A DNA stretch of 64,000 nt from Datura wrightii. Its lineage: Eukaryota; Streptophyta; Magnoliopsida; Solanales; Solanaceae. The notes beneath the pieces are model-generated. The model saw nothing but the letters and a program-made list of their open reading frames with translations, did no database searches and was not told where the DNA came from. Positions 32,155 through 43,479 of the stretch are shown piece after piece. Position 1 is the stretch's first letter, and each line of letters starts with the position of its first letter. Location: contig JASDFA010000003.1 of NCBI GenBank assembly GCA_035772735.1, positions 30,062,001 through 30,126,000 of the forward strand, given 5' to 3'. The position numbers were made by a program, and so were the translations under genes.

Positions 32155-34592
32155 TGTAATGCACTAGAAACTTAAAATTTAATTCTGGGACTTAAATCTA
32201 GAAATCTAGAAAAAGAACTGCAGAAAAGCTATAGGATGACCCACCTAACGAGTCGTTAAGTGACCTCACGACTCGTTAGGTGAGCCGTGAGAAGGAGATT
32301 TGAGGTTTTGGAGAAGGGAGGCAGTGTACCCAACGAGGGACTTCACGAGTCGTGGTCGCTGACCACGACCCATTGGGTCACTCGTGGTCAGGTCTGAGTT
32401 GAGTATATACTTGGTGGAGCAGTGTACTTGATGGGTGAGAGCAACGAGTCATGGTCTGCAGCAACGACTCGTTATGTCCTCCATTACCAGCCCTATTTAA
32501 TTTTTAGCTAGTGTACCTGATGAGTGTCACAACGAGTCATCATCAGTGCCAACGACTCGTTAGGTGACTCATTACCCAGCCTAATTAAACCTTCTGGTGC
32601 AAGACAGTGTGGTCCACGACTGATGACCATGACTCATTAGGTCCCTCATGGTGACCTACTGTAATCCTAGGAAGTGTACGTAACGGGAATGACCATGAGT
32701 CGTGGTCGGCCACCACGACCCATTAGGTCACCTGGCAATTTTTTCCAGCGAATTTCTAAGGGATATTTAGTAATTTCCTACTCTCCCAAGCTTTAAACTA
32801 CATCGTTTTAGTAATTATTTTAGGTGTTTTAGTTGGGAAAAACAGTTCATTCCTCATTCGCCACTCTCAATTCTCAGAAACATTGAAAGTTCTCCTCTCA
32901 AGAACCCCCCAAGCAAGACTAGGGCTTTTATTCTCTTGCAGCAGTTCAAGATTCTTCTCCGAAAGGATTTTAGTCAGGTATGTGGGAATTCAACAAGGGA
33001 ATAGTTCTTCCCTTGTGCCCCCAAAATCCTTCTTTGTTTTCTCTATCAGTTTTAGCCCTAAGACTTTTGAAAGTGATGAAATTAATTTTCAGACCTCCCT
33101 TAAATCCTATGAATTATCATCTATGTTAAATTGCTGATGCTTTTCTACCAGTTTGTGATTGTGTTGTTGCTCATTCCTATAAATATGAAATCTAGCCTAA
33201 TCTTGAATACAGGAAACTAGAATCTTGCAATAGTGTTCACATACCGAGATTTTTGCTTGATTATATTAGTGTTGAGAATTTCCATGTTGTTGATTGTATT
33301 GAAAACTAGTTAGACTATTGTCAGTTCAGTTTCAGTCAGAATACTAGAATATCCAGTGTTTGTTAGAAATGTCAGCTGATCAGTTTGACTACAGTCTTTT
33401 CCTGAGGTGTTAGTGGTGCCTCTCAGTCTCAGAATCAGACTCAGAATATAGTTATTTGGTCCATTAGGCGGTCATGACATTTTAGCATATAGCTCTGACC
33501 AGCCCCAGGACCCCAGTTCAGTGTAGTTTGTTCTTAGATAGTTACGACGCTTCCAGATAAGCAACTCTAACCAATCTAGAACCGATTTTTAGAATCTTGT
33601 CCGATAAGACTCTCAGGGTACTTTTAGTTATATGTCCCTGACTAGTCTTGGACCCCAGTTTCGAGCTATCAACCTAGTAGATCAGTATAGGTTTCCAGTG
33701 GGAGTAGGACTTAGCACTGAGCGGGTTGGGGTTCTAGCACACCCAGGTTCCTAAAACTACGTTGCCAGTGTAGGTTATAGTATTACTTGGCCTGATTGGC
33801 CCCAGACTTTGTGATCATCCAGTTCATGTCTTTATACCCTGGAAAGGTATATTGGGTCCTACCGGTGGGATGTATACATCGGAATCCACATCTAGCTCAC
33901 GTGGTTAAATGTCGGTTATAGACTCTCCCATTAGTCAGTTTAGTCACTCTCAGATTTCTCAGTTCAGTTCAGTATAGTGTCCCAGACTCAGTACTTCAGA
34001 CTTAGGGCATGTTTATGACCATCAGCCAGGGTCATTATTGACCATATCAGTTATACTCTAGTTGTATCAGTTTTCAGTATTTCAGTTGGTCATTTCATGT
34101 CATTTTAATTCATTACTAGTTCTCTCATATTATTGATATCTCCTACTTTGTCAATACATTCAGAGTACTGATGCATACTTTTATGCTGTATCATTTCATG
34201 ATACAGCGACAGGTTCTCAGATTCAGCGTCGTTAGTCACCGCAGTTCCGATCCTCCTCAGCAGCAGAAGTGTGAGTCCTCATCTCTCAAGGGCGTTATTT
34301 CATTTTTCAATCATTTCATCATTTCTCAGTTAGACTTAAATTTATCTTGGGGCTTGTCCTAGAAACTCATTAGTTAGATGGCTTTCAGACACAAACTTGA
34401 TTTTAGACTTTCAGATCGTTCAGATGTTTTAAATCTTATGTTTCAGTTTTAGCTTTCTAAAATGTTTTATGTTATTATTTCAAAGATTCCTCTATGCATG
34501 TTTTACTCAGAATACTAGTGTATGATAGACCAGGGGTTACTTGTGACTCCAAGTACCGTGTCCCGTCCAGAGTGTAGACTCGGAATGTGACA
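32155..34592 (+). repeat. Gypsy-3 3' LTR
   Basis: This 2438-bp LTR matches the 5' LTR with many substitutions and small deletions. It keeps the palindromic module array at 32,230-32,733, with decayed CACGACTCGT elements, and ends AATGTGACA. Confidence 0.92.
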
Positions 34593-34597
34593 TTAGC

Positions 34598-34756
34598 ATA
34601 CCTAAAATTTTTTGTAGATTAATAAAAATAATTATTGACAAAGCTAAGGTCACAAGTAATAGCTAAAGTTTACACTATTTCACCACAAATATTATTATGT
34701 CTCTAAATTGATTACATACTTTCAGTGATGACATATTTCATATTTAAACTCTAAGG
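34598..34756. repeat. CACTA-type subterminal repeat unit between Gypsy-3 and Gypsy-2
   Basis: This AT-rich unit contains GACAAAGCTAAGGTCACAA, ATAGCTAAA, TTTACACTATTTCACCACAA and TTGATTACATACTTTCAGTG. The same series recurs at 52,558-52,680 and 52,814-52,920. The right flank of Gypsy-2 continues this sequence after the TAAGG duplication. Confidence 0.7.
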
Positions 34757-36777
34757 TGTCACACCCCACCTTGGGGGGCATGAATGAGACCTTGGCTGAC
34801 CTGGCTGAGCATATGCACCTCTGGTGCCTGCCAGCAACTCAAAAATCAAGAAAAAAATAGCTATATCTCGGCTGTAAACACAACCTCGAGCCGCAAGGCC
34901 ATATAGCAATTTATAAAAGAAAACAGCTGACCTAGTAAGTAATAATAAAGGGACCCTATGCGGGCCGACAAGACCAACATGCTGTCTAGTCACAATAGAA
35001 TAAAAACAGACAGTCATGTTCATACTATAGCTGGCAAGGCTGCTAACTCAGTAGCTAAATTAGGACCCACACGGCCAACACACAAAATATAACATACAGG
35101 CCCTACACGGCCAACAACAACCAATAATTGTAATCTGTAGTCCGCAAGCCTCTAGAGTGGACCAGTGGTCGGAACCCTACCCAAAAGCTGTACAACAAAA
35201 AGAGCAAATGTTTCTAACTATCAACTTTGGAGAAAAGAAGCTGATTGGACTGCTAACCCTGACTGATAGCTAAGAAGGTCCTGAACCACGTCTATCCACA
35301 CCTACAGGCAAGTATGCAACGCCCCCTAGATGAGCGTCAGTACAATATGTATCGAATATGTAAGTCAGTAATGAAAATAACTAAATAGAACTGATAAAAG
35401 AACTGAAAGTAATCAATAAGAGAGATAAGAGTTATAACCTGAATAGCCTCACAACCTGAAGTATAACTTACAATTAAGTAATACAAACAAGAACCTTACC
35501 TGGCCCCCATAAGCCTGGAAGGTACAATCAGCACAAAATAACCTACCTGGGCCCTAAGCCCTGACAAGTACAATTCAATCTATATACCCTAGTATGGTCA
35601 ATATGATTCAACGGGTAACTATAGCCAACCTACCTGGCCTCTAGGTCTGCAACTGAGCCCGCTGGGCTCCTGTAGCTGTGTCTGAGCCCTCTAGGCTCCT
35701 GTGTCAATGATGCCGATACGACATAAGAAGAAGTATATTCGTGGATGGACTATAATATGGCCTTATAGGCTGAAATATAGTCCTGTCAGACATTGTATAG
35801 CTCCTCTGAGTGATCTATAGCCCCGTAGGCAATGACACAGCTAGAAACCCTGAGATTGATCGACGAAAGGCTATATTAGGTGGGCTCAGTCCTAACCAAA
35901 ATAATCAACTTAAATGTCAAAACTTTCTATAGGAGCTAATCACAATATACATACTTATGACTTGCTTACAAGGACATAGGTCATACTACTATACGACAGG
36001 AATAACTTGCCGAAGAGGTTAGCCTTAACATACCTCGAATGCCGATTTTTGTTCACCAAAATATTTCCAACATGTAGCCGATAATTCCACTCAATTGCAG
36101 CCTCTACGCTGAGAGAATAAGGCTATTTCAATAGTAGGAATCGACAAATAATCATATCTTTCAATAATATTAACTATAACTCAACTTCGTTCAATTCTGC
36201 CGAAAACTCACAAATTCCCGAGGGTTTAGAAGGTAGAAATACTTATCTATCACTTGTAGCCTCCTAGGACTCAATTAGAAGTGATTTCTACAACTTTTAC
36301 TCAGCAAGGTTTCGGTACTCCGAGCAAATTTTCAATAAATAACTCCGCAGGGACGTTTCTCGTAGGCCTGTAACTCGTTATCCAGGACGAATTTGCGTTT
36401 GGACGGAGTTTAATGGCATAATTTGATGAAAAAAAGGATGAAATTATCGTTCGTACTCTGTTCTCTGCTGAGTGGAAATGTTTAAAATGATTTTATCACA
36501 TCATAAAGGATTTATATAAGTGTTGAGGTGGTGGCAGGGTGACACGATGCGTCGGCCATAGCGCCAGGCCACTGGCGCGACGCGCCGGCCATAGCGTTAG
36601 GCTGGCAGAGTTGTGCGGAGCCCAATGTGCCTAACCACCGGTCCCTGTCCCCTGCCCGTTCTATGTAGTGCTTGTATACTCATCCCCTAAGCCCTTTTCT
36701 GTATATTTCGTACCCCAAAACTCTCAATATATGTACGCACGCATCGGTTAAACAATAGAAACTTACAGGGTGTAACA
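34757..36777 (-). repeat. Gypsy-2 3' LTR
   Basis: This 2021-bp LTR is downstream in element orientation. It contains small hairpins such as GAGCCC/GGGCTC (35,655-35,669) and a GC-rich block at 36,530-36,620. The block precedes a minus-strand TATATAAATCC at about 36,509-36,519, similar in layout to Gypsy-1. Confidence 0.9.
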
Positions 36778-36791
36778 TCATCCCCCACTTA
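36778..36791 (-). promoter_or_regulatory. Gypsy-2 polypurine tract
   Basis: Minus-strand TAAGTGGGGGATGA abuts the 3' LTR. Confidence 0.83.
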
Positions 36792-37059
36792 GGAACATTT
36801 ATCCTCGAGTGTAATCTTAAGCTTTAAGAGACTCAACTCCTTTAATTATTGCCAGAAAAATTTTGGCAGAGTCTCTTCTGTAATATGGACTATCGGAAAA
36901 CCTAAAATGCAGAAAAGTCCAACATAGGCGCCTCATAAGACGCTAAAAGTAATGATACAACATGGTTCCATAACATAAAATCGAACAACTAACAATACTG
37001 ATAATATAAGCACATGACACCATAACTGAACAACAATCTCATCTCAATGTACAGTCTTG

Positions 37060-37990
37060 GTTAAGCCTGGAATAAGTGAGGATATTTAGACCTCACGTCA
37101 TCCTCAACTTCCCAGGTCATCACCTCTACATTTTTGTTCCTCTACAAGACTTTAATGGAGGCTACATCTTTAGTTCTTAATTTGCTAATCTATCGATCTA
37201 GTATAACAATTGGAGTCTTTTCGTAGGAAAACTCTTTAGTAACTTGAACATCCTCAACTAGAACAACCCGAGATGGATCTTCTATGCACTTTTGTAGCAT
37301 CGATACGTGGAAAACTAGATGAATGAATTCTAGCCCTGAAGCAGTTCTAACTTATATGATACTCAACCTATCCTTTGAAGGATTCGATACGGGCCAATAA
37401 ACCTAGGGCTAAGCTTTCCCTTCTTGCCAAATCTCATCACGCCCTTCATCGGTGAAACCTTAAGAAATACCCAATCATTAACATCAAACTCCAAGTCTCT
37501 ACGCTGCACATCGAAATAGGACTTCTGATGACTCTGAGCTGTTAGCAACCGCTCTTTGATGAGTTTCACTTTTTCTTCTGACTGATGTATCATATCGGGT
37601 CTGATCAACCCTAATTCCCCTACTTCAAACCATCCTATGTGGGACCTACATTTCTGCCCATATGAAGCCTCATAAGGCGCCATCTGAATAGCAGAATGAT
37701 AACTGTTATTGTATGAAAATTCAATTAAGGGAAGATGCTCGTCCCAACTCCCTCTAAAGTTTAGCACACACGCTCGTAGAATGTCCTCGAGCATCTGAAT
37801 GGTGCACTCTGCTTGGCCGTCTGTCTGGGAATGAAAAGTTGTACTCAGATTAACCTGCGTCGCCAAACCTTTCTGGAATGACTGCTAGAATCTAGCTGTG
37901 AATTGTGCCCCCCTGTCGAAAATGATAGATACTGGGACACCATGCAGTCAGACTATTTCATTAATATACAACTTAAGCATAATCTTCAGC
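37060..37990 (-). pseudogene. Gypsy-2 integrase core end, GPY module and chromodomain-like tail
   Basis: The minus-strand frame contains FHSQTDGQAECTIQMLEDILR, IEFSYNNSYHSAIQMAPYEA, RRDLEFDVNDWVFLKVSPMK and GKLSPRFIGPYRI. Broken frames then give LRTKDVASIKVL and MTWEVEDDV-type blocks down to about 37,060. The expected QAERT reads QAECT; the Glu remains. Stops upstream near 37,887 break the core. It matches the Gypsy-1 integrase closely. Confidence 0.87.
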
Positions 37991-38420
37991 TAAAAAAGTA
38001 TTCCTGACTGGCAAGAAATGGGCTGATTTTGTCAATCTATTAATAATTACCCAAATGGAGTCGAATTTACGCCTGGTGCAAGGTAACCCTATCACAAAGT
38101 CCATATTAATTGCTTCCTATTTCCACATAGGTACAACCATCTCTTGAGTCAGTCTGCTAGGTTTTTGATGTTCAGTTTTTACCTGCTGGTAATTAGGACA
38201 CTATGCTAAAAACTCAGCTACACCTTTCTTCATTCCAGGCCACCAATATATCTCATTTATATCATGGTACATCTTTGTCGAACCTGGATAAAGAGAGTAA
38301 TGAGAATAATGTACCTCAGCCATAATTTGCTGGCGAAGCCCTGCTACATCCAAAATGTAGAGTCGACCTCTGAACCTCAAGACACCGTCTCTGATTAACT
38401 CAAATGCCAATAGTTAACCC
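37991..38420 (-). pseudogene. Gypsy-2 integrase zinc domain and early core
   Basis: Minus-strand MAFELIRDGVLRFRGRLYI, YSLYPGSTKMYHDINEIYWWP and MKKGVAEFLA cover the H2C2 region. The expected CPNC pair is replaced, since CPNYQQVK can be read in the following frame. WKXEAINMDFVIGLP-like sequence can be traced at about 38,060-38,130 with stops. The domain is decayed. Confidence 0.8.
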
Positions 38421-39540
38421 TGCTGAACCATGTCTCTGAGTTGTACTAGACTAGGGTCTTCGTATTGATGCTCCTTTACCTCTACAACTAGAGATGATAC
38501 TGCTATATTCTGAATTATAACCCCACTATCCGGACTGCTAGATTGGCTATCTGGTGCAGTTCTCGAGCTATTTCTCGCTGTTCTGGCCTCAAATATGCTA
38601 GGCTGCCCATGAATCTACGACTAAGGGCATCAGTTACAATATTATCTTTCCCTAGATGATATAAGATATTCACATCGTGGCCTTTCAGCAACTCTAGCCA
38701 ACGATGTTGCCGCAAATTCAACTCTTTTTGTGTGAAGATATACTAGAGGCTTTTGTGATAAGTAAAGATGTCCACATGTACACTATTTAAGTAATGCCTC
38801 CATATTTTCAAAGCATGGACCACTGCAGTTAACTCTAAATCATGGGTAAGGTAGTTTTTTTCGTGCTTCCTTAGCTGCCTCAAAGCATAGGCAATCACCT
38901 TACCATGTTACATCATAACACACCCTAATCCAATGCCTGAAGCGTCACAGTATACGACATAGCTCTCTGAACCTTCCGGTAAGGCTAATACTGGTGCATA
39001 TGTCAATCTATTTTTCAGCTCCTGAAAACTTTGTTCACAAGCCTCAGTCCAGTGGAATTTTAGCTGCTTTCTCAATAGTGTTGATAAGGCAGAGAATCCT
39101 TCCATAGACATTTTGTAATACTCAGCTAACCCCAGGAAACTATGAACCTCGATTGGAGTCGTGGGTCTAGGCCATGTCTTTACTGCCCGATTTTTTGTGA
39201 GCCAACCTAGATACCCGCATCTGACACAATATGGCCCAAGACAGCTACAGAATTTAACCAAAATTCATATTTTGAAGACTTCACATATAACTGGCGATCT
39301 TTGAGGATCTGGAGTACCGTTCGCAGATAATCTCTATGTTCAGCTTCTGAGCGGGAATACACCAGAATGTCATCAATAAATACTATCACAAAAAGATCTA
39401 AATACGGTCTGAAGATGCTGTTCATCAGATCCATAAACACTGCTGGGGAATTCGTCAATTCGAAAGACATGACTAAGAATTCAAAATGATCATACCTGGT
39501 CCTGAAGGCTGTCTTCGGAATATCTTTCTCTCGGACCCAC
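38421..39540 (-). pseudogene. Gypsy-2 reverse transcriptase palm to RNase H
   Basis: On the minus strand, 39,207-39,542 gives PKTAFRTRYDHFEFLVMSFEL, FMDLMNSIFRPYL and the catalytic FVIVFIDDILVYSRSEAEH. 38,908-39,261 gives RPTTPIEVHSFLGLAEYY and RNase H YCDASGIGLGCVMM. 38,515-38,721 gives RQHRWLELLKGHDVNILYH, NIVTDALSRR and EIARELHQ. Frameshifts separate these pieces. The YIDD-type acidic pair remains. Confidence 0.88.
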
Positions 39541-40170
39541 ACTTGATGATACCTTGAACTTAAGTCAATTTTGGAGAAATATTTTGCCCCTGCAGTTGAT
39601 CAAATAAATCATCTATCCTTGGAAGAGGATATTTATTCTTAATAGTAACTTTGTTCAACTGTCTATAATCTATACACATTCGTAGGGAGCCATCTTTCTT
39701 CCTCACAAGCAGAACTGGCGCACCGCGTGGTGAAGCACTCGACCTGATAAAGCCCTTATCTTGCAAACCTTTCAACTGTTCTTTCAGCTCTTTTAATTCG
39801 GCGGGAACCATTCGGTACGAAGGGATAAATATAGGTTGCATACCTGGTGGCAGATCGATAGAGAAATCGATCTCACGCACTGGGGGAATACCGGGAAACT
39901 CGTCTGGAAACACGTCAAAAAATTCACTGACCACAGGAATGGACTGAAGAGTCGGGGATTATGCATGCATGTTTCGATCTCTAACAATATGGTAAATATA
40001 GCCTTTTGCTATAAACTTCCTCCCCCGAAGATAGGATATGAACCTACCTTTTGGCGTAGCTGCATTGCCTTTCCATTCTCGTACTACCTCCTCTGGAAAG
40101 TGAAATCGGACGGTCCTGGTCCAACACTCCAAAAATTGCATAACATGGCGCTAGTCAATCCACACCCATG
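39541..40170 (-). pseudogene. Gypsy-2 protease tail and RT fingers
   Basis: Minus-strand frames give VVREWKGNAATPKGRFISYL after the protease, then FFDVFPDEFPGIPPVREIDF, PSYRMVPAELKELKEQL and GFIRSSASPRGAPVL. RKKDGSLRMCIDYRQLNKV and KYPLPRIDDLFDQLQG complete the RT finger region. The KKDGSLRMCIDYRQLN block is well kept. Confidence 0.88.
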
Positions 40171-40430
40171 ATTACATCAAAATCAATCATTTTCGATTCC
40201 GCTAAGTTGGCTAAGGTCTGGCGATCGACAACCTCTACTGTACAACCCCGATAAATTCTCTTAGTAACAGTAGAGTCACCGACAGGTGTAGACACAGAGA
40301 ATGGCCACTGAAGAAATTTTGGTGTTATACCAAATTTTCATGCCACTAACAGAGTAACATAAGATAAGGTTGAAACTAGATCTATTAAAGCATAAATCGG
40401 GTGAGAAAAACATCCAGCATATCTGTCACA
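40171..40430 (-). pseudogene. Gypsy-2 protease active-site region
   Basis: Minus-strand reading gives ALIDLVSTLSYVT, where ALIDPGSTLSYVT is expected. The catalytic Asp stays, but the invariant Gly of D-x-G is Val. FSVSTPVGDSTVTKRIYRGC and MIDFDVIMGVD follow with stops. It is inactive. Confidence 0.8.
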
Positions 40431-40579
40431 ATATTTGGTGATGACTCTGACTCCTGTCGCCTTGGTAAGGCGTAAGTGCGATCCGGACTACTGCCAAAAC
40501 TAGATGTCCCTGATCTACCTCTGCCTATGTTGGCTGGAGCTGAGGGTCTGCACCCTGCCAAAGGTGCTGGAGCATGTGA

Positions 40580-41784
40580 TCCTGCTGAGGACCTGTTCTA
40601 AGGTCCCAGTCACCCTGATCTCTAGTCGGACAATCCCTCATTATATAACCCTCGTGCCCACAAGTATAACAAGCAGTAGAGTCATATATACACCTCCTAA
40701 AATGTCTTCAACTGCAAATGCTACAATGTCGTACAGTGAGCCTGCTCTGATCAGATCCCCTTGTTCATGGGAACCTGACGCTCGTGAGCTCTCGTCAGGA
40801 CATGACTATCCACGAAGATCGGATCTACCGCCCTGCTGCTGCTGAGGTGAAGGTATGGGTGGCCTACATGATATTCATGGCCTAGGTCCGCCCTGAAATT
40901 CTATCTGTATATCAATGGGCATGGCCCTTCGGTGATACTCCTAATTCAATCTTTCTACCTTATGCTGACGTCGCCTAATCCCTTCAATATTTTGAGCAAA
41001 AGCCTGAATGCACGCAATATCCATATCCTCCCATAAGGTAGCTATAACATAGGTTTTCACATATTCTGGAAGAAGACCCATGATGAACTGGTGTGCCTTG
41101 GCTGGCATGGTATCCACAAATGCTGGCGCATATCTTTCCAAAGAGTCAAACCTCATTGCGTACTCTCGAACGCTCATCGTACCTTGCTCCAGCTATAGGA
41201 ACTGATCCACCTAGGCCTGTTGGATTTCCCATGGCAAATAGTGATCTATGAAGGTCTCTAAAAAACTAGACCAAGTTGGAGGGTTTTACGTCTCTACCTC
41301 GGGACCTTTCCCGACTCTCGTACCACAACACCGCTATATCTTGTAGTCGGAATAATGTCAACTCGACTGACTCTGCAGGTATAGCATGCATCACCCTAAA
41401 TATCCTCTACAATTAATCCAGAAAGTTCTGAGGATACTCTTCGCAATTTTTCCCTATGAACTGCGGAGTACTCAGGGCTAGAAACTCTCGGACCTTCGAA
41501 CCTTTGGGCCCTCCAGTAGATTCAGTGACAACTGGTGCCACTGTCTTGCACTGAGCTCCTAACCTCCTGATCTGATGGTATAGGGATTACTAGGGGTGGT
41601 GCTGATGTATCTGCTTCCCTGGGGGGGGGGGCTCCTGGTGTGGCGGAGAATGCTGGAGAGACCGAGGTGATGTCTCCCTATCGCCCGTAGGTCAGGCCAG
41701 CTCTGACTGTGGCACTCTGCTAGTGCCCTCTTCTGCCGCAGTACCCAATTCCTGACCAGCCGTAGTTTGTCGTGTGTCGTACAT
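40580..41784 (-). pseudogene. Gypsy-2 gag
   Basis: A minus-strand ATG at 41,784 gives MYDTRQTTAGQELGTAAEEG, then a stop after SELA. Further on, 40,941-41,177 has SVREYAMRFDSLERYAPAFV, AKAHQFIMGLLPEYV and DIACIQAFAQNIEG, the retrotransposon gag core. A CCHC knuckle C-Y-T-C-(4)-H... with GHEGYIMRDCP is readable at 40,626-40,684. Broken by several stops. The TR-NA insertion lies 97 bp upstream of this start. Confidence 0.82.
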
Positions 41785-41880
41785 TTTCTCTATAGATAAG
41801 AAGAATAATGTAAGCTTAGGGACTCAACCCTATATAACTTAGCTCTATAGCACGATTGGAGAAGGAAGGAGGGTAACCAC

Positions 41881-43311
41881 TGATCTTGGGCAGATTTATA
41901 TGCCCAAGTGATACTCAAACGTATCATTTTCGCCTTGTTTGTTGTGCAATATGTATATATTCTCATGTAATTGGTAATAAAATGTGAATTTATACTAACC
42001 AACATGATTAGCATTTGTTTTGCAGGTAAATATGATTTTTAGGAGCTAAAATGCGTGTTGGAACAATATCGGAGTTGGACTCGGATGCGAGCATGGAAAA
42101 GACATTGGAATGCACAAAGTATAGGGGCTCCGCGATGGAGCCGTGCCACGCTACCATCGCGGAGGCACACTGCCTGGAGAGGAAATTAAATGGCAAATTC
42201 CAATGTGGCCTCGCGACAGCTCCGTGGCACGGAGATAGGCCTCCGCATTGGCCTCCGTGCCACATTGAGGCTAATTTACCGGACCCTGGATTTCCAGTGA
42301 AGGTCCGCGTCCACGCCGTGTCACGGAGGCAGTGCTCCGCGATGGCCTCCGTGACACGTTGCTTGTTATTCCGGGAAAAATTTTCCACTAGTATAAATAG
42401 CACACTTAGGTTTATTTTAATTAGTTCAGACTTGGTGGAGCAAGGACGTGGGTTAGAAGCAGTTGAGGGACGAAAAAGCTAAGGGATTTCTTCTCTTCCT
42501 TTCCTCTTTCTTTCAATTGTATGCATGATTTACACTTGTTTTAGGATGATCAATCCACAAATGAGTGGCTAATTCTCTTCCTTGCTGAGGTTATGAACAT
42601 GTGTGATGAATTTTGATTATTAATTTTATGGTTTTCTTCTTCTTCTTCCATGTTGTTCTATTAATTCTTGTTTCTACTGCATTAGTGTGTGGCCGACATT
42701 AATGTACATCTAAAAAGTCCAATTTCACTCGAGAGAGCAAGAAATTGGAAAGTTGTGAATTAATAGGGTATTGTTCTTAACTTGATTTGGGAAAATTGGG
42801 TTTTGATGTGCTTTCCTGATAGAAATATACTTGAAAGCCGTATTAGTCAGTTTAGGAACCGGAATTGTATTGCTAGGTCATAAATTGCATTTGATCACAG
42901 AAATGTAGACGGATGGTTTATGATTCTAAAGTGAAATTAAATACGAGAGTTTTAATTTCTAGGCTACTGTTCTTGGCTAGCAACATGAAGAAGAGATTAA
43001 CCAAATTATTATTATAATCGAATTCATTACTTGTTCTTAACCTTGGCATGCTCATATCCATAGTTTAAATTCACAGTAAATAATTGTTAATAGTTTTAGT
43101 ATATATATTTCCTAAACAAAAACTTATTTAACTGTTGGTTACGCTGTTGTTAGCATACTTAGAAGTAAGATAAGAATATAGTGTACTTAGGCAATTTTAC
43201 TTATCCTGAGTCTCCTTGGATCGATACTTGGCTTACTTAGCCACTTTATTACTTGTTTGACCACGTGCACTTGCGTGTCGGTTTTACACCTATAGCAAAC
43301 ACTGCCGAACA
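41881..43311 (+). repeat. TR-NA 5' LTR
   Basis: This 1431-bp LTR has a run of GC-rich palindromes. GTGGCACGGAG (42,234-42,244) pairs with CTCCGTGCCAC (42,253-42,263). GTGTCACGGAGG (42,319-42,330) pairs with CCTCCGTGACAC (42,347-42,358). TATAAATA follows at 42,392-42,399, the likely TATA box. The open frame across 42,051-42,482 repeats in the other LTR and is probably not coding. Confidence 0.95.
42319..42399 (+). promoter_or_regulatory. TR-NA core promoter: 12-bp palindrome then TATA box
   Basis: A perfect 12-bp inverted repeat with a 16-base loop ends 33 bp before TATAAATA. Layout and sequence mirror Gypsy-1 (GTGTCACGGAG palindrome 23 bp from TATA). The promoter role is inferred from the TATA box and position. 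Confidence 0.7.
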
Positions 43312-43317
43312 AGTTTT

Positions 43318-43335
43318 TGGCACTGTTGCCGGGGA
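43318..43335 (+). promoter_or_regulatory. TR-NA primer binding site (tRNA-Asp type)
   Basis: TGGCACTGTTGCCGGGGA, six bases after the LTR, matches the complement of plant tRNA-Asp (TGGCGCCGTTGCCGGGG) with two changes. This primer use is typical of Athila/Tat Gypsy lineages. Confidence 0.85.
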
Positions 43336-43479
43336 GGCTAGGCAATTGGTGAAATTGTGTTAAGTGTAAATTTACTGTATTTTTGTTTTATTTTCTTAAG
43401 TGTTGACAACTTGGTCTTAGTATTTGTTTTAATTCTTTGTTCATTTTAATTTTTCTCTCTTTCGGATACCCTCATTGAC

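Larger units (their letters stand above)
24410..34592 (+). mobile_element. Gypsy-3, complete but decayed chromovirus-like LTR retrotransposon
   Basis: LTRs of 2558 bp (24,410-26,967) and 2438 bp (32,155-34,592) start TGTAATGC and end TGACA. The flanks are TTAAC (24,405-24,409) and TTAGC (34,593-34,597), a 5-bp duplication with one change. It has a tRNA-iMet primer site, gag and full pol order, and a polypurine tract. The LTRs differ by roughly 7-8% by eye, so it is clearly older than Gypsy-1. Many stops and frameshifts disable it. Confidence 0.93.

Noticed and set aside
42051..42482. Overlapping open frames on both strands (143 and 131 codons) in the TR-NA LTR, repeated at 49,062-49,536
   Set aside because: They span the GC-rich palindromes and TATA region; palindromes open frames on both strands by chance. 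No start context or motif supports coding.
43318..43335. tRNA-like sequence after the TR-NA LTR
   Set aside because: It is only the 18-base primer complement of tRNA-Asp, not a tRNA gene. No cloverleaf is present.
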